64,000 bases of DNA. Origin: Campylobacter sp. GTDB lineage: Bacteria; Campylobacterota; Campylobacteria; Campylobacterales; Campylobacteraceae. Shown here in pieces: positions 8,722-16,657 of the stretch. The notes beneath the pieces were generated by a model, which saw only the letters and a program-made list of their open reading frames with translations, was not told where the DNA came from and made no database searches. The DNA is taken from assembly GCF_019423325.1 (NCBI RefSeq), contig NZ_JAHZBQ010000002.1, positions 62,001 through 126,000 on the forward strand. The letters are read 5' to 3'. How positions within the stretch are numbered: position 1 is the first letter of the stretch; every line of letters starts with the position of its first letter. Made by a program: the position numbers and the translations under genes.

Positions 8722-8988
8722 ATGGGTATTTGTTATGACTTAGCTAGAGGCTGGTTTATATTTCTGCTACTTGGCGTGATTCTGCTCAATAGCGTTTATG
8801 TAAAGGGTAATTATATAAAGCATTTTTTTGATTTTAATGTATTGATTGAATCTATGAAAGAAACCAAAGAAAATTTAGGTTTTGCACACAAATTCGTAGG
8901 TGTATTTTATTGCGTAATCTCATTTATTGCCTATTTTTGCATTTATTTGGAACTTTTTGCATTAATATTAAAAATATTTATTTATTAA
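8722..8988 (+). CDS. small two-helix membrane protein, unknown
   Basis: An 88-residue protein preceded by GGAGGGC six bases before ATG. Hydrophobic segments at about 10-28 and 60-86 predict two membrane helices with a short polar middle. I do not recognise a family. It is notably AT-rich compared with thiL and the aldehyde dehydrogenase around it and uses TTT, TTA and ATA codons heavily. It is followed after 25 bases by another membrane protein gene on the same strand; both may have arrived together by transfer (inference). Confidence 0.7.
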   Translation: MGICYDLARGWFIFLLLGVILLNSVYVKGNYIKHFFDFNVLIESMKETKENLGFAHKFVGVFYCVISFIAYFCIYLELFALILKIFIY

Positions 8989-9013
8989 ATTTTGAAAAAT
9001 CAAGGAATTTCAA

Positions 9014-9484
9014 ATGAACGATATGAAACCGAGCGAGCCGCTACTAATCATAAAAAGGGCGAGGCGTTTTTACGGGCCTTTTTATGTGGTAGTTAAAATT
9101 TTACAATTTTATATCGCCATTGTTTTTATTATGCTTGATAAACCTTATGCGCCTATCGCAGGCTGGGTGATGCTGATAGGGCTTTTTTACGCAGAGATTA
9201 TTCCAAATTGCTTTAAATTTATTGCGTGCTACGATGATCGTATAGTAGTGAAATATTTTTTCTGGGAAAGAGATATTCCATTTGATGAAATCAAGTATTT
9301 TTGGGTATTTACATATTTTTTAGGGCACAATAAATTTTTTATTAAACTCAAATTTAGCTTTAAAAATTTGGTACTAAATATTTGCTCGATAGTTATACCG
9401 ATGGATTATATAACAAAAGAGGATTTTGAAAAATTAAAAATTTTAATGAGTGATAAAAATATCGAATACAGGGATTTTATCTAA
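9014..9484 (+). CDS. membrane protein with a possible PH-like domain, unknown
   Basis: A 156-residue protein, start preceded by AAGGAATTTCA. Two hydrophobic segments (about 24-45 and 48-70) form a hairpin. A soluble C-terminal half then starts CYDDRIVVKYFFWERDIPFDEIKYF, with the alternating hydrophobic pattern seen in bacterial PH-like membrane proteins such as the YdbS/YcxB groups. That family call is an impression, not a motif match. AT-rich like its upstream neighbour, and probably co-transcribed with it. Function unknown. Confidence 0.7.
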   Translation: MNDMKPSEPLLIIKRARRFYGPFYVVVKILQFYIAIVFIMLDKPYAPIAGWVMLIGLFYAEIIPNCFKFIACYDDRIVVKYFFWERDIPFDEIKYFWVFTYFLGHNKFFIKLKFSFKNLVLNICSIVIPMDYITKEDFEKLKILMSDKNIEYRDFI

Positions 9485-9537
9485 ACCGAAGCAGTCTTAA
9501 AATCAAATACTCAATCAAGTCAAACAGAATAAAATTT

Positions 9538-9557
9538 CGGGCGGCGTAAACCGCCCG
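9538..9557. terminator. bidirectional terminator
   Basis: CGGGCGG and CCGCCCG form a 7-bp GC stem with a 6-base loop between the convergent membrane protein gene (plus) and aldehyde dehydrogenase gene (minus). On the minus side it is followed by AAATTTTATT. Confidence 0.7.
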
Positions 9558-9575
9558 AGATACCATCCTAAGCCC

Positions 9576-11042
9576 TTACTGCTCGTAAAAGCCGCTCGGT
9601 TTTGAGATCGTGTCGATGTAGATGTTTTTGGTCTGAGTATAGTGCTCCAGGATCATCTTGTGCGTCTCGCGACCGATGCCCGATTCTTTATAGCCGCCAA
9701 ACGGCGCGCCAGCGTGGATCTGGTTGTAGGTATTGACCCACACGCGACCCGTCTCAAGCAGACGTGCGACCGTGAGCGCTTTTGCGATGTCGCGCGTAAA
9801 TACGGCGCCGCCTAGTCCGTAGAGGCTGTCGTTCGCCATGCGGACGAGCTCGTCTTGATCTTTAAATTTAATCACGACGCCCACAGGGCCGAAGATCTCC
9901 TCCTGTGCCACGCGCATGTCGTTGCGCACATCCACGAGTAGCGTAGGCTCGACGAAAGCCTCTCCCGCGCTATGTCGCTTGCCGCCCACGGCGATCTTAG
10001 CGCCCTCTTCTACGCCGATTTTTACGTACTCTAAAATTTTATCGGCTTGCTTTTTGTTGATCTGGCATCCCATCTGGGTGTTCGGATCGAGCGGATCGCC
10101 CACCTTGATGCGCTTAAATTTCTCCACGAGCGCCGGTACGAATTTATCGTAGATGCCCTCCTGCACAAATATCCTACTTCCCGCGCAGCAGACCTGGCCT
10201 TGGTTGAAAAGAATTCCCAGCTGCACGCCGTCGATCGCAACGTCGAAATCGCAATCGTCAAAGATGATATTTGCGCTCTTACCGCCAAGCTCAAGCGTAG
10301 CGGGGATGATCTTTTGTGCCGCGGCTAGCGCGATGCCTCTGCCGACCTCGGTAGAGCCGGTGAATGCGAGCTTATCAAGCCCTTTGTGAGTGCGGACGAA
10401 CTCGCCTGCTTTGCTTCCCTTGCCGGTTACGACGTTGATGACGCCCTTTGGAAGTAGCGGCGCGATTAGGCGGATGAACTCCAAAATGCTAAGGCTGGTT
10501 TCGGAGCTTGGCTTAAATACGCACGTATCGCCCGCGGCAATCAGCGGAGCGAGCTTCCACGCGCCCATCAAAAACGGGAAATTCCACGGCACGATCTGTC
10601 CTACTACGCCGATCGGCTCGCGCAAGACGACGGATAGATAGCGCTCTTTTAGCATATTGGCGCTGCCCTCCTCGCCCAAAATCACGCCCGCAAAATAGCG
10701 GAAATGCTCGATCGACCACGCTACGTCGACCGCGCGCGTCTCGCGGATCGGCTTGCCGTTGTCGATAGTCTCTACGGTGGCGATGAACTCGGCGTTTTGC
10801 TCTAGGACGTCGGCGATCTTATTTAGCAGTGCGCTGCGTTCATAAACGCTGGTGCGGCGAAAGCTCTCAAACGCCTTGCGCGCCGCGGCGACCGCTCTAT
10901 CGACATCCGCCTTGCTAGCATCTGCGATCTTTGAAATTTTCTCGCCGGTAGCGGGATTAAAAACGTCTAGGCTCGCGCCGCCTTCGGCACCCACAAACTC
11001 GCCGTCGATGAAAAGCTTATAGCTTGGTTGGATTGTAGCCAT
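9576..11042 (-). CDS. NAD(P)-dependent aldehyde dehydrogenase
   Basis: A 488-residue cytoplasmic enzyme of the ALDH superfamily, close to full family length, oxidising an aldehyde to its acid. It shows the PWNFPFLM nucleotide-pocket motif (152-159), KPSSETSLS (177-185), FTGSTEVG (227-234), the general base Glu251 in LELGGKSAN and the catalytic Cys285 in QGQVCCAGS. The PFGGYKESGIGRE signature lies near the C-terminus. The dimer/tetramer tail is present. The substrate cannot be assigned; acetaldehyde or betaine-type aldehydes are options. It is flanked by long non-coding DNA and a terminator, so it is a single-gene transcript. Confidence 0.92.
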   Translation of the reverse strand: MATIQPSYKLFIDGEFVGAEGGASLDVFNPATGEKISKIADASKADVDRAVAAARKAFESFRRTSVYERSALLNKIADVLEQNAEFIATVETIDNGKPIRETRAVDVAWSIEHFRYFAGVILGEEGSANMLKERYLSVVLREPIGVVGQIVPWNFPFLMGAWKLAPLIAAGDTCVFKPSSETSLSILEFIRLIAPLLPKGVINVVTGKGSKAGEFVRTHKGLDKLAFTGSTEVGRGIALAAAQKIIPATLELGGKSANIIFDDCDFDVAIDGVQLGILFNQGQVCCAGSRIFVQEGIYDKFVPALVEKFKRIKVGDPLDPNTQMGCQINKKQADKILEYVKIGVEEGAKIAVGGKRHSAGEAFVEPTLLVDVRNDMRVAQEEIFGPVGVVIKFKDQDELVRMANDSLYGLGGAVFTRDIAKALTVARLLETGRVWVNTYNQIHAGAPFGGYKESGIGRETHKMILEHYTQTKNIYIDTISKPSGFYEQ

Positions 11043-12216
11043 GCTTACTCCTTACGTGAAATATGACATTCGCTATTATATATCCGCGGCGATTAATGCG
11101 GCATAAATTTCGGAGCGAAAATCGGTTAAAATTTTGCGGTGTGTAAATTTGAGGAGCGGTACGGCGTGCGCGAAATTTTAAAATTTAATCTGAGCGAGCG
11201 ATACGGGGGCTTTTGAGCAGCTTAGAAGCGGCGTGAAATTTAACCGGGCGCGAGCGGCGAAATTTCAAAAGGTAACGTTTATGGAATGAGAGCGTAAATT
11301 CGGCTGCGCGAAATTTTAGAATTTCGCTCCGATAAAATTTTAAAATTTGGCTCCGTCTGGATTTTGAATTCGGCTTCGTTAAAATTTTAAAATTTTGCGA
11401 AGTAAAATTTCTGAAACACTTTGCGGAGCGGGCGGGCGGTTTAAATTTACGGCGCGCGGCGGGCGGATCTGCGAATACGCTTCAAACTATAGCCTGTGGA
11501 TAAAATTTTAAAATTTTGTGGGGTAAAATTTCATAATTCGGCTTCGTCGGAGTTTTGAATCAGGCTTCGTTAAAATTTTAAAATTTTGTGAAGTAAAATT
11601 TTAAAAATACTTTTCGGAATAAAATTTCTACAACTATCTTTCGCGCAAGCTTTGCAAGCCCATAACGCTTGCTTGTAAAGCTCACTTGAGCGGCGCCCGA
11701 GTAGGATGAAAGCACGGCGCCTAAAGACGCGGCATTACAATCAATCTCAGGCATTTTGTAAAAGCATATACGAGCAGCAAAACTACTCTCGCGTGCAACC
11801 GCTCAGGTGCAGGACGAAGCATAACCGCCAGTGCGTGCAGCTTAGATGCAGAGGGCAACCACTCGTGCATGGTTTAGGCATAGCAGACGCAACAGCTCCA
11901 CCCGTAATTTGCAGTTCGTTTAAGCGTAAACGGCATCTGTTCGGGCACAAAGAGCGAGCTTGTGCACACGGCTCAGACCTATAAATAGCTCCGCTCATAG
12001 TTGCTCACGATAGAGGTCAAGAGAGATAGGGAGCGCGATCCGAGCTACGACGAGCTTTTCGGGCACGACGCCGCCAAGAAATATAAAGAGAAAAGCAGCC
12101 GCACTCTCCCACTCGAGCTCGTTCAAGCCGAAAAGTTGGAACTGCGCACGAAGTCTCCGAGCCCGCGAAAGCCACACTCGGACTTTTCTAGCCGAGAGAT
12201 CAAACCGCTTAAAATT
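11043..12216. other. 1.2-kb gene-free region with palindromic repeat DNA
   Basis: No supported gene. Bases 11100-11640 are built of AAATTTTAAAATTT words in flanks rich in GCTTCG and GCGAAG (separate repeat entry). Bases 11650-12000 have a different, less biased texture with one plus-strand open frame (11706-11984) of arbitrary composition. Bases 12001-12216 are read only by frames that shadow the ttcA-like gene or have no start context. Confidence 0.6.
11329..11620. repeat. duplicated palindromic low-complexity element
   Basis: A near-palindrome beginning CTTCGTTAAAATTTT and ending AAAATTTTGCGAAG lies at 11374-11402, and a second copy (ending GTGAAG) at 11565-11593, 191 bases apart. Flanks also match: TTTTGAAT plus GGCTTCGT before, and AAGTAAAATTT after each. 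Two simpler AAAATTTTAAAATTT copies precede them near 11334 and 11502. The whole looks like an imperfect tandem duplication. Confidence 0.75.
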
Positions 12217-12966
12217 TTAAAATTTAGGCTCGAAAAAGGTATCTTCGTGGATGTTGGCAAAGGCGGCTTGCAGGCTGATAAAAAACCTCGGATGGGCCTT
12301 TTCATACTGCGCCAAAAGCTCCTTCGTAGCGGCGCGCGCGGTAGGTTCCTTGCCGCCGTATTGCCTCGCGGGGCAGACCTCCTCCTCGCGCATTATCGGA
12401 AGCTCGTTATCTCTAGCACAGGCGGCGATTTGGCGCTCGCGCGCGAGAATGAACGGACGGATGATCACAAGGCCATTTTCGGCGACATAGCGCGGAGCGA
12501 GGGTGCGCAGCGCACCGTTGAAGGTGAAATTCATAAAAAAGCTCTCCGCGGCGTCGTCGAGGTGGTGAGCGATGGCGATCTTATTAAAGCCGTGTTCAAG
12601 CGCGTAGGAGTAGATGTATCCGCGCCTCATACGCGAGCAAAAGCTGCAAAACGTGGTGTTTGCGCGGATTTTTTCCTTGCCGAATTCAAAAATTTTAGTA
12701 TCGATTATCTCGTAGGGGATCTCGTGCTCTTTAAAATGGGCGCTTATCTCGCGCAGATCCTCGCCGATACCGTAGGTGACGGTGACGGCTCGAAACTCCC
12801 AATCTAGCGGGCTTACGCTTTGAAAGTGCTTCAGCACGTGCGCCAAACTCATACTGTCTTTGCCGCCGCTAAGAGCTAGTAAAATTTTATCGCCGCGCTC
12901 GAACATCTTGTATTTGGCGTTGGTTTGTCCGACGCGGCGAAGTAGTTTTTTGGAGAGGTTTATCAT
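12217..12966 (-). CDS. TtcA-like PP-loop ATPase (tRNA 2-thiolation family)
   Basis: A 249-residue PP-loop ATP pyrophosphatase with SGGKDS at 33-38 and a CxxC pair at Cys107/Cys110 in TTFCSFCSRMRRG. A further Cys in EEEVCPARQYGGK could help bind an Fe-S cluster, as in TtcA, which makes 2-thiocytidine at tRNA position 32. HHLDD lies mid-protein. It is somewhat shorter than E. coli TtcA and may be a divergent relative, so no symbol is given. Its ATG overlaps the mtnN stop (ATGA), implying translational coupling. The last codons KF-stop are formed by an AAATTTTAA word. Confidence 0.85.
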   Translation of the reverse strand: MINLSKKLLRRVGQTNAKYKMFERGDKILLALSGGKDSMSLAHVLKHFQSVSPLDWEFRAVTVTYGIGEDLREISAHFKEHEIPYEIIDTKIFEFGKEKIRANTTFCSFCSRMRRGYIYSYALEHGFNKIAIAHHLDDAAESFFMNFTFNGALRTLAPRYVAENGLVIIRPFILARERQIAACARDNELPIMREEEVCPARQYGGKEPTARAATKELLAQYEKAHPRFFISLQAAFANIHEDTFFEPKF

Positions 12967-13661
12967 AGCCTTTCGATCATTTTTAGGACGAAATTTGCGC
13001 TCGTTTGCGCGCTTTTTATCATAAACTCGTCAAAGTCAAACTCGGCTTTGTGTCCCGCCTCGTCGCTTATCGCGCGCAGTATGCAAAACGGCACGCCCAG
13101 CGCGTCGCACACCTGCGCTACGCTCGCTCCCTCCATCTCGACCGCGCTCGCGTCAAATGTCTGCTCGATCCAGCTCTTGCGCTCCTCGCCGCTTACGAAC
13201 TGATCGCCGCTAGCGATGACGCCCGATTTTAGCGTGATGCCTAGCTGCTCAGCGACGCTTTGCGCGATAGAATTTAGCCTCGCATCGGTTTGGACTGAAA
13301 TTTTACTTCCGGGCACGAATCCGTGCGGATGCCCAAACGCCGTGATGTCCAGATCGTGCTGCACGAGCGCGGTAGCGTATAAAATTTCGCCGATCTTAAT
13401 GCCGCGCTTCAAAGCTCCCGCGACGCCCGTAAAAATGAGCGCGCGCGCGCCGAATTTCTCGATCATAACCGTAGCCGTCAGGGCGGAATTTACCTTGCCG
13501 ATCTTCGAATACGCGATCACGAGATCGTTGCCGTTAAGCTTAGCGGCGTAGAATTTATTATTCGCGTGCTCCACAGCTTCCACGCTCACACCCCGCTCGC
13601 GCAGCGCGGACAGCAGCGGATCGATCTCTTCGGGCATGGCGCCTAAGATCGCAACTTTCAT
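12963..13661 (-). CDS. mtnN: 5'-methylthioadenosine/S-adenosylhomocysteine nucleosidase
   Basis: MtnN (Pfs) hydrolyses MTA, S-adenosylhomocysteine and, in Campylobacter, 6-amino-6-deoxyfutalosine for menaquinone synthesis. The protein starts MKVAILGAMPEEIDPLL with the catalytic Glu12, then FTGVAGALKRGIKIGEI, MEGASVAQVC and the proton donor Asp in RAISDEAGHKA. The start chosen is ATG at 13661, which overlaps the fabD stop as ATGA; the frame is open 42 codons further upstream but this part lies inside fabD. Length 232 residues is normal. Middle gene of slyD-fabD-mtnN-ttcA-like. Confidence 0.95.
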   Translation of the reverse strand: MKVAILGAMPEEIDPLLSALRERGVSVEAVEHANNKFYAAKLNGNDLVIAYSKIGKVNSALTATVMIEKFGARALIFTGVAGALKRGIKIGEILYATALVQHDLDITAFGHPHGFVPGSKISVQTDARLNSIAQSVAEQLGITLKSGVIASGDQFVSGEERKSWIEQTFDASAVEMEGASVAQVCDALGVPFCILRAISDEAGHKAEFDFDEFMIKSAQTSANFVLKMIERL

Positions 13662-14602
13662 CCATTCTCCTTTGCAAATTTCAGAAACTCGTCTAGGCTC
13701 GCAAGATCCATGATGCTGAAGGTCGGCTTTTGCGTGATCTTTTTGTTTATACCTTTTAAAACCGCCGCGCCGAACTCGACGAAGCAATCCACCTCGCCCT
13801 CGTAATTTTTGATGCTTTGCTTGTAAAGCACGGGGCTGATAAGCTGGGCTTTCAGCAGCTCTAGCGCTTCGGATTTCGCCCTGTATGTTCGCGCTGTGGC
13901 ATTAGCGACGACGGGGGCAAAGCTCTCTTTTAACGCGGGGCGCAAAAATTCCAAAAGCTCGTCGCTGGCGCTTTGTAGCATCGGGCAGTGGCTCGCGACG
14001 CTCATATTAAGTAGCATTGCGCGCTTTGCACCCGCGGCTTTAAACTCGCCCTCGAGCGCCGCGAGATCGTCTTTTTTGCCCGCAACTACGATCTGCCCGT
14101 CGCAGTTATAATTCGCCGCCCAAACCTGCTTACCGGCGCTTCTCGCATTCGCGCAAATTTTCTCGACCGCCTCGTCGGCAAGAGCTAAGATCACCATCAT
14201 TCCGGCGCCCTTGCCCTCGCAGGCGCTCTGCATAAGCCTGCCGCGAATATTTACTAGCTTTAGCATCTCTTTGGGCTCCATGCCTCCCGCAGCGCTTAGC
14301 GCGCTAAACTCGCCCAGCGAATGTCCGAGCAAAAACTGCGGAGCGATGTTAAGCTTTTCTTGATCCGCTCTTTCTTGTAGCACCGCAAGCACCATCATGG
14401 AATTTAATGCAATCGCAGGCTGCGTAAATTCCGAAACGTCGAGCTTGTCGTTAGGTTCAAACAGTAAATTTTTAAAATCGATACCGGTAAATTCTGAAGC
14501 CCCATCCAAAAGCGCGCGCGCAGATGCGGAGTTTTCGTAAAACTCCATGCCCATGCCTACGCTTTGGCTGCCCTGTCCGGGGAAGATAAAAGCAAATTTC
14601 AT
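13658..14602 (-). CDS. fabD: malonyl-CoA:ACP transacylase
   Basis: FabD transfers malonyl from CoA to acyl carrier protein to feed fatty acid elongation in the cytoplasm. The 314-residue protein begins FIFPGQGSQSVGMG and has the serine elbow GHSLGE at 93-98 (nucleophile Ser95), a conserved NIRGRLMQ segment, and MSVASHCPML with the catalytic His. The C-terminal VEFGAAVLKGI matches the family. It starts 9 bases after slyD and overlaps mtnN by four bases. Confidence 0.95.
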   Translation of the reverse strand: MKFAFIFPGQGSQSVGMGMEFYENSASARALLDGASEFTGIDFKNLLFEPNDKLDVSEFTQPAIALNSMMVLAVLQERADQEKLNIAPQFLLGHSLGEFSALSAAGGMEPKEMLKLVNIRGRLMQSACEGKGAGMMVILALADEAVEKICANARSAGKQVWAANYNCDGQIVVAGKKDDLAALEGEFKAAGAKRAMLLNMSVASHCPMLQSASDELLEFLRPALKESFAPVVANATARTYRAKSEALELLKAQLISPVLYKQSIKNYEGEVDCFVEFGAAVLKGINKKITQKPTFSIMDLASLDEFLKFAKENG

Positions 14603-14611
14603 AAAAAAGTC

Positions 14612-15259
14612 CTAATGCTCGTGATGGTGCCCGCCGCAGCACTCGTGATCTTTCCCGTGATCGTGACCTCCGCAGCATTCATGACCGTCTGCATGCCCAT
14701 GGCCTCCGCAACACTCATGATCCTCTGCGTGGTCGTGTCCGTGTCCGCCGCAGCACTCGTGCCCCTCGTGATGATTATGTCCGCAGCCGCAGCTGTGCGC
14801 ACCCTCTGGCTGGCCGGTAAGAATTTCGTCCGCCGTCGCTTCTCGGTTCTCGACGATTTTTACGTTAAATTCCAGCTCCTTGCCCGCGAATGGATGGTTG
14901 AAATCGATGGTAACGTCCTGCTCGCCGATAGCTTTGACGCTCACGCGAGTAGTCGCGCCGTCCTCCGCCTGACCGAAAAGCTCCATGCCGACGACCAGAT
15001 CGATGCCCGCAAACTGCTCTTTAGGCAGGATCTGCACGGCGTCCTGCTTATACTCGCCGACCCCGTCGCTCGGGCTTATGCGAACCGTTTTGCTCTCGCC
15101 CGCTTGTAGATTTAAAATTTCATCTTCCAGCTTTTGGATGATTTGATCTTTGCCGCTAAGAAAGGCGATCGGGTCGGAGTTTAAATTTGACTCTAAAATT
15201 TCGCCGGTTTTGCCGTCTTTTAGCTCATAATGCATCTTTATAACTCGGTTGTTAGCCAT
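14612..15259 (-). CDS. slyD: SlyD-type peptidyl-prolyl isomerase with a His/Cys-rich metal tail
   Basis: A 215-residue FKBP-type prolyl isomerase and metallochaperone. Residues 1-150 hold the FKBP domain with an IF (insert-in-flap) chaperone loop; LNSDPIAFLSGKDQIIQKLE and IDFNHPFAGKELEFNVKI are visible. The tail from about 158 is almost only H, C, G, D and E, with HECCGGH repeated four times. Such tails bind nickel and other soft metals and support hydrogenase or urease maturation in relatives. The tail is encoded by tandem DNA repeats and is longer in Cys-Cys pairs than in E. coli SlyD. First gene of the fabD group, 49 bases after cpoB. Confidence 0.93.
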   Translation of the reverse strand: MANNRVIKMHYELKDGKTGEILESNLNSDPIAFLSGKDQIIQKLEDEILNLQAGESKTVRISPSDGVGEYKQDAVQILPKEQFAGIDLVVGMELFGQAEDGATTRVSVKAIGEQDVTIDFNHPFAGKELEFNVKIVENREATADEILTGQPEGAHSCGCGHNHHEGHECCGGHGHDHAEDHECCGGHGHADGHECCGGHDHGKDHECCGGHHHEH

Positions 15260-15308
15260 AGTTTTCTCCTGTCTAGAATTTTATTTTGAGTTTGTATTTA
15301 AATTTAAG

Positions 15309-16139
15309 TTATCTAGTGGGCGCGGCTTTGGCTTCTTTGGAGTCCGGGTATGAAGCCTTTAGCGCTTTGTAGAATTTATCTGCGCTGTCTTTATCGCCGA
15401 TCTTATCGAAGCTGATCGCGGTGTGATAAAGAAGTTTTGGGGTGTAGTCTTGGCTCTCGTTGTGCGAGATGCTCTTTTTGTAATAGTTTATCGCTTCTGC
15501 GTATGAGCCGGAAAAATATGAAATTTCGCCCAGCATGTAATTTGCCTTAGCGGGCTTGTAGCTTTTAGATACTAAATAATTATAGCGCTCTTTTGCGCCC
15601 GAATAGTCTTTTTTGGCATATAAAGTGTCAGCCTCTTTCAATACTGAAGCCTGATCTTTTGATTTAAAATCGGAATCTGTTTTTGTGCTAGCGGGAGCCG
15701 GAGCAGTGCCTGCGTCTAATTCAGCGTTTTTTTTTACGCTGCCGCCGCTGCCTAATTTTTTATTGATCTCTGCGATTTGAGCTTTTATAGTGGCGATATC
15801 TCGTTTCATCTGATCTAGCTCGCTGCTGCCTTGGCTTTTGCCAGTAGCGCGAATTTCTAGATCCGCCACTCTGCTTTCAAGTTTTGAAATTTGGGAGTTA
15901 GTGCCTTCAAGCACTGTACGCAAGCCCTCGACGCTCTCACGAGTACTATCAACGCTAGTTTGCATCTCGCTTATGCGCTTGCGGTTATCGCGCAATACCT
16001 GCTCGTTTTCAGTTAGTCCGTAAGAGCTACCTGAATCAATATTGCCAGCATCAAATGCAGAAGTTTCTGCATTTAAAAAAGTGGCAGCCCCCAAAAGAGC
16101 CGCCACCGTGAAATTTTTAAATTTCAAATTAGAATCCAA
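15309..16139 (-). CDS. cpoB: Tol-Pal accessory protein CpoB/YbgF
   Basis: A periplasmic 276-residue protein. It has a signal peptide (about 1-24, FLNAETSA), a coiled coil at about 50-130 (RKRISEMQTSVDST, GTNSQISKLESRVADLE), a serine/proline-rich linker, and TPR repeats from about 165 (ADTLYAKKDYSGAKERYNYL, ANYMLGEISYFSGSYAEAI, PKLLYHTAISFDKIG). CpoB links Tol-Pal constriction with septal peptidoglycan synthesis. The gene overlaps the end of pal by 11 bases, so it is translated from the same message. Confidence 0.92.
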   Translation of the reverse strand: MDSNLKFKNFTVAALLGAATFLNAETSAFDAGNIDSGSSYGLTENEQVLRDNRKRISEMQTSVDSTRESVEGLRTVLEGTNSQISKLESRVADLEIRATGKSQGSSELDQMKRDIATIKAQIAEINKKLGSGGSVKKNAELDAGTAPAPASTKTDSDFKSKDQASVLKEADTLYAKKDYSGAKERYNYLVSKSYKPAKANYMLGEISYFSGSYAEAINYYKKSISHNESQDYTPKLLYHTAISFDKIGDKDSADKFYKALKASYPDSKEAKAAPTR

Positions 16140-16602
16140 CTTTGAATTCGTCGCGTCTGTTTTGAGCGTCGCACTCTTTAGAATGCTCTGTGCAAGCCAT
16201 ATTGCTCTCGCCGTAGCTTACTACGGAAATTCTGCTCTCATTTACGCCTTGAGCAACCAATGCGTCTTTAGCTGCAGTAGCTCTCTTTAGACCAAGAGCA
16301 TAGTTGTACTCATCAGAACCCCACTCATCGCAGTTACCCTCAACTTTAACAGTTAGAGACTCTGCGCCTGCTTGATTGAATAGAGCTGCGTTATTATTGA
16401 TTGTGCCTTGTTGATCGGCTCTAATATTAAATTTATCAAAGTCGAAATAAACAGTGCCAACTTCACTTTGGATCTGAGATGCCAAAGCAGCTAGTCTATC
16501 TGCATTACTTGTGCTTGTAGTATCGGCCTCTGGGGTCTTTTTAGAACAACCGCTCAATAATAGAGCAGCAACTGCTATCGAAGATAAAACTAAATGTTTC
16601 AT
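16129..16602 (-). CDS. pal: peptidoglycan-associated lipoprotein Pal
   Basis: A 157-residue outer-membrane lipoprotein. The signal peptide ends LLLSGC, with the acylated Cys19. The OmpA-C domain begins VYFDFDKFNIRADQ and includes VEGNCDEWGSDEYNYALGLK and the RISVVSYGE segment with the peptidoglycan-binding residues. It ends CDAQNRRDEFKVGF. Pal anchors the outer membrane to the wall and is pulled by TolB/TolA. It sits 55 bases after tolB. TTGAAAGGATAG provides the ribosome site before ATG. Confidence 0.96.
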   Translation of the reverse strand: MKHLVLSSIAVAALLLSGCSKKTPEADTTSTSNADRLAALASQIQSEVGTVYFDFDKFNIRADQQGTINNNAALFNQAGAESLTVKVEGNCDEWGSDEYNYALGLKRATAAKDALVAQGVNESRISVVSYGESNMACTEHSKECDAQNRRDEFKVGF

Positions 16603-16657
16603 TTTCTATCCTTTCAAAAAAAATTGAAGTCATTATATCACGAGATTTTTTAATATT

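Noticed and set aside
11706..11984. 92-codon plus-strand frame in the 11-12 kb spacer
   Set aside because: No ribosome site, odd composition (many R, H, C, Q) and no hydrophobic core.
12001..12807. Plus-strand 268-codon frame opposite the ttcA-like gene
   Set aside because: Antisense to a gene with clear PP-loop motifs; no recognisable domain.
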